DNA of 64,000 bases from Hordeum vulgare subsp. vulgare. Lineage: Eukaryota > Streptophyta > Magnoliopsida > Poales > Poaceae. The notes beneath the pieces were generated by a model. That model saw nothing but the letters and a program-made list of their open reading frames with translations, did no database searches and was not told the DNA's origin. The stretch spans positions 539,532,316-539,596,315 of the forward strand of contig NC_058519.1 in NCBI RefSeq assembly GCF_904849725.1, in the 5' to 3' direction. The translations under genes and the position numbers were made by a program. This document shows positions 57,362 to 64,000 of this stretch, piece by piece (position 1 is the stretch's first letter; the number at the start of each line of letters is the position of its first letter).

Positions 57362-58055
57362 CATATAGCTAGTGGGAAATTTTCATTATATAACTTGGCT
57401 TGTATATTCGAATGATAGGCTTCCTCAAATTTGCCTTAGGTCTTCGTGAGCAAGCAAGTTGGATGCACACCCATTAGTTTTATTTAAGAGCTTTCACATA
57501 CTCTTAGCTCTAGTGCAAAATTTGTATGGCAATCCCTACTCATTCACATTGATATCTATTGATGAGCATCCCCATAGCTCATTGATATGCCTAGTTAATG
57601 TGACTAGCTTCTCCTTGTTTGTCTTGCAACCGCACCACTCTCCATTCCACTTAGTGCTAAAACCATGGCTCACGCTCATGTATTGCGTGAGAGTTGAAAA
57701 GGTTTGAGAAAGTAAAAGTGTGAAAACAATTACTTGGCCAATACCGGGGTTGTGCATGATTTAAATTCGTTGTGCAAGGATGATAGAGCATAGCCAGACT
57801 ATATGATTTTGTAGGGATAACTTTCTTTTGGCCTTGTTATTCTGAAAGTTCATGATTACCTTGCTAGTTTGCTTGAATTGTTATTGTCTCCACATAAATA
57901 GCAAACTATTATTTCGAATATAATGGATCTGAACATTCACGTCACATAAGAGGAGTTACAAAGGACATCTATGCTAGGTAGCATGAAAGCATCAAAAATT
58001 CATTCTTTATCACTTCCCTACTCGAGGACGAGCAGGAGTTAAGCTTGGGGATGCT
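57362..58055 (+). other. 3' non-coding region of the Athila-type element, right part
   Basis: It resumes the Athila-type 3' region and ends with CTACTCGAGGACGAGCAGG then AAGCTTGGGGATGCT, the polypurine tract, right before the LTR at 58056. No ORF is supported. Confidence 0.85.
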
Positions 58056-59612
58056 TGATACGTCTCAAACGTATCTATAATTTTTGATGGTTTCATGTTG
58101 TTATCTTGTCATCTTTGGATGTTTTATGTACCTTTTATATCTTTTTTGGGACTAACTTGTTAATTCAGTGCCAAGTGCCAGTTCCAAACGGAATAAAATC
58201 CCCGAAATAAAATTTTCCATAACAAAAGATGATCGGGGGACTTGAGGGCCAAGGTAGGACAGCTACAGGGGGGCCACAAGCCTTGTAACCGCCAACAGGG
58301 GGGCCGGCGGCTACCAGGCTTGTGGCCTCCCTGGCGCTCCCCTGCCCTAGCTCTTTGGCCTATAAATTCCCTAAAATCCTAGAAAAAATCAGGGCATCCA
58401 CGAAAACACTTTTCCGCCGCCGCAAGCTTCCGTTTCCGCGAGATCTCATCTGGAGACCCTTCTCGATGCCCTGCCTGAGGGGACTTTGGAGTTGGAGGGC
58501 TTCTACATCAACATCATCGCCTCTCCAATGACTCGTGAGTAGTCCACTTCAGACCTACGGGTCCGTAGTTAGTAGCTAGATGGCTTCTTCTCTCTCTTGG
58601 ATCTTCAATACAAAGTTCTCCATGATCTTCATGGAGATCTATCCAATGTAATCCTTTTTGGCGGTGTGTTTGCCGAGATCCGCTGAATTGTGGATTTGTG
58701 ATCAGATTATCTATGAATTATATTTCAGTCTTTGTTGATTTCTTTTATGCATGATTTGATATCCTTGTAAGTCTCTCCGAGTCTTGGGTTTTGTTTGGCC
58801 AACTAGATCTATGATTCTTGCAATGGGAGAAGTGCTTGGTTTTGGGTTCATACCGTGTGGTGACCTTTCCCAGTGACAGAAGGGGCAGCAAGGCACGCAT
58901 CATGTTGTTGCCATCAAGGGTAACAAGATGGGCTTTTATCGTAGATATGAGATTGTCCATCTACATCATGTCATCTTCCTTAAGGCGTTACTCTGTTCTT
59001 ATGAACTTAATACACTAGATGCATGCTGGATAGCGGTCGGCGTGTGGAGTAATAGTAGTAGATGCAGAAAGTATCGGTCTACTTGTTTTGGACGTGATTC
59101 CTATAGATATAGTCATTGCCATAGATGACGTCACGGCTTTGCGCGGTTCTATCAATTGCTCGACAGTAATTCGTTCACCCACCGTCTACTTGCTTTCTTG
59201 AGAGAAGCCACTAGTGAACACTACGGCCCCGGGGTCTATTCACAACTATCGTCTCCACTTTTGATTTTACTTTGCTTTGTTTACTTTTTGCTTTTAGTTC
59301 TCACTTTTCAAACAATCTATAAGGGATTGACAACCCCTTCATAGCGTTGGGTGCAAGCTCTTTGTGTTTGTGTAGGTACTTGTGACTCGACACGATTCTC
59401 CCACTGGATCGATACCTTGGTTCTCAAACTGAGGGAAATACTTACCGCCGCTGTGCTACATCACCCTTTCCACTTCAAGGGAACACCAACGCAAGGCTCC
59501 AAGGCCGCGGGGAAATCCTTTGCATATTTGCCAAGGAAGTCCCTATAGGCGTAGCCCGTGACAGAAGGATTCCTGGCGCCGTTGCCAGGGAAGGTCTGTT
59601 GTCGCAGTAGCA
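58056..59612 (+). repeat. 3' LTR of the Athila-type element
   Basis: The 1557-bp LTR starts TGATACGTCTCAAACG and ends CGCAGTAGCA. The hairpin CCACAAGCC (58274-58282)/GGCTTGTGG (58317-58325) and TATAAAT (58361-58367) are kept. Against the 5' LTR it lacks about 50 bp near 58185 and has only one of the 49-bp primer-site units (59562-59612). Confidence 0.85.
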
Positions 59613-59864
59613 GTCTCCGAGCCCCGGGCGGCCCGGGCGAGTGACCTTGCATCGTACGCCGCATGGGACATTTACGTCCTGGAGCGAGCCGCTGATGGCA
59701 TGCTACTTCCTGAAGATGATTACGTGCTGGCCCTTGGCAACCCAGAGGGTAGCATGGACAAGACATGCGGCAAGGAGATCAGCTCCAGTGCTCGAGCGTA
59801 CACCGAGACCGAGGAGGCGGACATCGGTGCCACGATCGGAGCAGACAGTGCCTCCACCAACTAG
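59613..59864 (+). pseudogene. Last exon of a PF04195-type gene, C-terminal fragment
   Basis: An open frame in phase with 59613 encodes SDLASYAAWDIYVLERA and MLLPEDDYVLALGNPEG, then a Ser/Thr/Glu-rich tail to TAG 59862-59864. I recall this kind of ending (AAWD, then LPEDD) from grass retroelement proteins with the PF04195 domain, but cannot confirm it. Upstream it is cut by the Athila-type LTR; its logical partner is the coiled-coil remnant ending at 38747 (reading EELAVV). Confidence 0.5.
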
Positions 59865-60031
59865 ACTTGCTTTCTTCTTTTTGTTTTTGTTAGTACTCAT
59901 GTTCCACCTACTAGGGGTGTAATTATGCTTGTATCAGACTTTGCGGACGTGGGCTCTTGCTTTAATGTAATATATGCACGTATTTGCTTCGAGAAACCTT
60001 TGCGTGCCGGCTCGTCGGTTCCTTTTGCTTT
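59865..60031 (+). other. Probable 3' untranslated end of the PF04195-type gene
   Basis: T-rich text after the stop (TTGCTTTCTTCTTTTTG, then TTTAATGTAATATATGC) fits a plant 3' untranslated region; it ends where the minus-strand LTR begins. Confidence 0.4.
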
Positions 60032-61601
60032 TGATACTTTCGATCTCGTTGGGGTTTTTGTAAAGAGGAATGGATTATCATAGCACAATGTGGGTAAGTA
60101 TTTCCCTCACTTATGAAACCGAGGTTTATTGAACCAATAGGAATATCGACCACAACCGTCTTCAACGGCTGCACACAAAAGAACAAACAACTTGCACCCA
60201 ACGCGGGCAAGAGGGTTGTCAATCCCCTTGGTCTCGTTATTTGCAAGCAAATGAGGTGTGTAGATATTGTAGATAATTGTAAAATGAAAAAGAAATAAAA
60301 GCAAATAAATGGATGCAAGGTATTGGAGGTTTTAGCAGTATGTTGTGAAAAGACACGGGGGCATAGTTTTCCCTAATGGCATCTCTCATGAAAATAGCAG
60401 ACAATGGGTCAAAAATTACCATTGGGCAATTGATAGAAGAGCGGATAGTTATGCGACTTTCACGACAATGATCATGTAAATATAGGCATCACGTCCATAA
60501 ATAAATAGGCTGACTCCTACCTACACCTATAACTATTACTTCACTTCAAGAGCGCTTCTATTCTTGCCTCTCTACGTCTTAAGTTCATGACAAATGAAGT
60601 AATGCTTGGAGAAAGATGACATGATCTAGACAAAGTAAACTCAACCAATATGAATAAACCCCATCGTTTTACTCTATGTGGCAGCAACACGAAGACACAA
60701 CTTGTCCTCTTTCGTCACTGGGATATAGAAACTCGCCAGGTTGAATCTACTAGAACACACCTATCTCACTGAAGAAATATCAATATAGTTGGACAAACTA
60801 TTTCAATAGATAAGAGAGAATTACGAAGCTATCATAATCATACTCATAAGAATCATATTATATATCAGAGGAGACTCAAATATTTATCATGAATAATCTG
60901 AACATAAACCCACAATTCATCGGATACCAACAAATGCACCGTACAAAAGAGTTGCATCATATGGATCAAAGGGAACATGTGATGATCATTGTATTGAAGA
61001 TCAAAGAGAGAGATTGCCATCTAGGTACTTGCTATGGACCCGTATGTGTGTGGTGAACTACTCACACATCATCATGAGGGCACCAAGGTTGATGCAGAAG
61101 CCCTCCGTGATCGATTTCCCTCCGACAAAGTGCCGGAACGGAGCTCTAGATGGCCCCCCGTCGGAATGGAAACTTGCGGGAGAGTAAAACGCGTTTAGGG
61201 ACCTCCCTCGATGTTTTTATGGTAGATGGGAATTTATAGGCCACAGAACGGAGTCGGGAGAGCTATGAGGGGGCCACAAGCCATCAGGGCGCCCCCTAGG
61301 GTGCCCCCTATTGGCTTGTGGGGTCGTCGTGCACCCTCCTTCCTATTTCCAATGCTCCACAGTCATGTTTTGGTCCTGAAAAAAATCACAAAAAGTTTCA
61401 CGTCAATTGGACTTCGTTTGGTACTAAAACCTGAAAAGTGGAAAAACACGCTGAAAACAGCAATTGGTACTAGGCACTGTGTCAATAGGTTAGTGCTAAA
61501 AAATAATATAAATTGGTAGATAAGTACATAAAAAGTGTTCTAAAATGAAAAAATAATGGCATGGAACAATCAAAAATTATAGATACGTTGGAGACGTATC
61601 A
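60032..61601 (-). repeat. Sabrina-like 3' LTR on the minus strand
   Basis: Read on the minus strand it starts TGATACGTCTCCAACG at 61601 and ends near 60032 with AACGAGATCGAAAGTATCA, resembling the Sabrina end. The hairpin CCACAAGCC (61274-61282)/GGCTTGTGG (61313-61321) is present. No primer site follows its end, so it is a 3' LTR. The exact right end is uncertain by some tens of bases. Confidence 0.8.
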
Positions 61602-64000
61602 AGCATCCTCAAGCTTAATTCCTGCTCGCCCTCGAGTAGGTAAATGATAAAAACAGAATTTTTGATTTTGACATGCTATCCATGATGTAATATTATGCAT
61701 GTATGCTCAGTGATAAACTATGAATTAACAAATATTAACACAACGATATTTATAAGTATAAGCAAAAAAACAATTAATTTTTCAAAGTGTACGATCCTCA
61801 AAGATTGTTTCACCCCTATCCATCTTTATTATATTAGCAAGGCATGGCTCCATCTTCACCACATAACTACAAATGTCAAGCACCATGGTGCCCAAGTAAG
61901 GCAATTGGATCATACCTTTTCAATATGCATCAACCTTTTATTCTTCATGCAATACATGAGCGTGAACCATTGGACATAGCATATAGGTGGAATAGAATAA
62001 GGTGGTAGGTTTCAAAGGGGTTGAAAAGTGGAGAAGATAGTATCGTATCAACTAGGTGTACCAACGGGCTATGGAGATGCCCATCGATAAATATTGACAA
62101 AAGGAGTAGGGATTGCCATGCAAATGATGCACCAGAGCTATAAGTGTATGCAAGCTCCACTGAAGTTAGGTGGGTGTGTATCCAACCTGCTTGCCAATGA
62201 AGACCTCACGCATTTGAGGAAGCCCGTCATCGGAATATACAATCCAAGTTTATAATTCTTTTGATTCCCACTAGCATATGAATGATATAATATGAGACTC
62301 TCTATATGATGAACATGGTGCCCCTTTGAGGCATAAGTTTGGTAAAGGATGGGCTCATTTGGCCTCCCCAATCTTTATTTCCTCACTGTACAATGCTCTA
62401 ATAATGATGATCATCACACTTTTATTTACTTACAACTCATGGATAACTCGATATGATGAACTATGAAGCAACATGACTCAAATATGAATGCCTCTCGCAG
62501 TGTACCAGGATGTGCAATGATCTAGCGTGACATGTATTCAGCATATGGTAATTGGGGCTTTGGCACAAATGCTATTATGAATGGTGGCTTTGCCACAAAT
62601 ACTATGTCAGCTCTATATGATCATGCAAAGCAATATGATGATGAACGAACTAGTCATGTGAAGTGATGATGGAATTTGCATGGCAGTATATCTCAGAATG
62701 GTATGGAAATTCCATAATTGGTAGATATGGTGGCTGTTTTGAGGAGGATACAATAAGACTTATGTGCAACCGAGCGTATCATGTCACGGGGTTTGGACGC
62801 ATCAGCGCAAGTTGCATTGATCCTTGAGTTAAGAATGGGCTATGCGCGGTACTACAAAGGCTAACAAATATGAGAGTCATAAAGAACTCATATACTTATT
62901 GCAAAGTTTTATTACTCTTATCACAAATCAAAGTACTACTCGCATCTCCCGAGGGAGAGGGTTGGTAGGAGTTAACCATCACGTGACTCCGACTCGAAAC
63001 AACACTAGGTTTTCAACGAGGAATAGAAATGTTCACACATCATCACCATGGCCTTTTTAATTTTTCAGATGTTCAAGAAGTTTTGAGATCTCTTAATGTC
63101 GACACCTCTCTGAATTAATGATTATTCACTCACACCCTTTCATATCACCACATCAATATCATTAACCACAATTTCTCTATATGTGCTACATGTTGGTTTT
63201 AATTATCACTCATTGAACACTCATTATTTTTGATCTAGTCTTATGACACATGCAAATTACCATCAGCCTTTATTAACTCTCAAACAAATATAAGTGAGGA
63301 ATGAGAGCATATTATTTCTATAAAATCTACACGCCATCGTGCTCAAAAAGATATAAGTGAAGTATTGAGCAACTGCTAAGCTCAAAAGATATGAGTGAAG
63401 TACATAGTGTATTCTAACAAATTATGATGATGGTGTCTCTCTCTCAAATAGGTGTGTCCAGCAAACAACGATTGTGGCAAACTGACAATAAAAGTAAACA
63501 AAAGAAAACGACGCTCCAAGCAAAACTCATATCATGTGATGAATAAAAATGTAGCTCCAAGTAATATACCAATGGATTGAGACGAAAGAGGGGATGCCTT
63601 CCCGGGGCATCCCCAAGATTAGATGCTTGAGTCTTCCTAGAATATTAACGTGGGGTGCCTTGGGCATCCCCAATCTTAGGCTCTTGCCACTTCTCATTCC
63701 TTTGTCCATCGACATAATACCCAAAACTTGAAACTTCAACCACACAAAACTCAACAAAACTTCGTGAGATCCGTTAGTATAGGCAACATAATAAATAATT
63801 TTGGGTAATGTTATAAATTGATTCTTATTTTATTTTAGCATAAGGTACTATATTCTAACTTCTCCATGGATTATACCCCGATAAAATCCATAGCATAATC
63901 AAAACAAGCAAACTATGCATGCAAAAAAACAGAACCTGTTTAAAACATAACACTGTAGTAATATATTTAATTTCCAGACTTCTATAACTCCAAAAAATCT
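61602..64000 (-). mobile_element. 3' internal non-coding part of a Sabrina-like element, minus strand, continues past window
   Basis: It begins (minus strand) right before the LTR with the AAGCTTGAGGATGC-type polypurine tract and the GAGGGCGAGCAGGAATTAAG landmark, and runs to the window end through the same landmarks as 42730-44736, including the hairpin at 63590-63614. No supported ORF is present; gag-protease should lie beyond the window. Confidence 0.8.
63590..63614 (-). other. Conserved hairpin in the Athila-type 3' region (second copy)
   Basis: On the minus strand GGGGATGCC and GGCATCCCC pair around CCGGGAA, identical to 43443-43467, followed by CTCTTTCGTC in both. Confidence 0.8.

Larger units (their letters stand above)
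38748..59612 (+). mobile_element. Athila-type non-autonomous element (BAGY-2/Sabrina-like LTR) holding a Tat element
   Basis: Two LTRs of one family (38748-40396 and 58056-59612) enclose a primer site, a gag-protease frame and a long non-coding 3' region interrupted at 44736/57357 by the Tat-type element. Without that insert the element is about 8.2 kb. No reverse transcriptase, RNase H or integrase is present: the protease stop at 42729 is followed directly by the 3' non-coding region. The flanks GTCGA (38743-38747) and GTCTC (59613-59617) do not match, so either the target duplication has decayed or the ends have been altered. The subfamily name is a guess from the LTR start TGATACGTCTCAAACG. 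Confidence 0.85.

Noticed and set aside
60032..64000. Host gene in the right-hand 4 kb
   Set aside because: Short ORFs only; landmarks match the Athila-type 3' region and LTR on the minus strand.
1..64000. tRNA, rRNA, miRNA precursor or inverted-repeat DNA transposon (MITE, CACTA)
   Set aside because: I saw no cloverleaf with A and B boxes, no rRNA text, and no terminal CACTA or stowaway-type TA-flanked ends; a computed search could still find small ones.

Overview
The window is a block of nested LTR retrotransposons from a large grass genome, almost certainly a Triticeae species (wheat, barley or rye group). The family-level evidence is a BARE-1/WIS/Angela-type copia LTR (start TGTTGGAAATATGCCC), Sabrina/WHAM-type Athila LTRs (starts TGATACGTCTCCA and TGACACGTCTCCAACG), chromovirus and Tat-type gypsy elements. 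I see no ordinary host gene, no tRNA or rRNA gene and no bacterial feature. Every long reading frame belongs to a retrotransposon, and every one carries stops or frameshifts. Family names are from memory of repeat consensus sequences and were not checked against a database.

Layout, left to right. 1-572: right part of a WHAM-like LTR. 573-1898: right part of a gypsy LTR. 1899-2308: protease fragment of an Athila-type element. 2309-2505 and 11162-12071: N-terminal part of a PF04195-type ('putative gypsy type transposon') ORF, split by a WHAM-like element (2506-11156, target site duplication CCGCC). 12072-13043: GC-rich unassigned DNA. 13044-21601: a Tekay-type chromovirus with leader ORF, gag-pol, chromodomain and 3' LTR but almost no 5' LTR. 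21602-24080: 3' end and LTR of a Sabrina-like element. 24081-24724 and 37235-38747: intron-containing, coiled-coil coding remnants, split by a BARE-like copia element (24725-37229, duplication AACAG), which itself holds a reverse-oriented solo LTR of the chromovirus family (31712-35409, duplication GAGTG). 38748-59612: a non-autonomous Athila-type element (gag-protease, no pol), split by a complete Tat-type gypsy element (44737-57356, duplication ACCAC). 59613-60031: last exon of a PF04195-type gene. 60032-64000: a Sabrina-like LTR and 3' internal region on the minus strand.

The most unusual unit is the Tat-type element. Besides gag-protease-RT-dual RNase H-integrase on the plus strand, it carries a tandem array (about 70-bp units, then about 242-bp higher-order units) and a spliced, about 3.5-kb gene on the opposite strand, with a PF04195-like N-terminus, an acidic/proline-alanine middle and a coiled-coil C-terminus. 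The flanking coding remnants (2.3-60 kb) look like a second, more broken copy of the same sort of gene on the plus strand. Other points of interest are a hairpin with a compensating base-pair change shared by all Athila-type LTRs here, a second identical hairpin in two Athila-type 3' regions, and a 49-bp repeat that copies the primer binding site into an LTR end.
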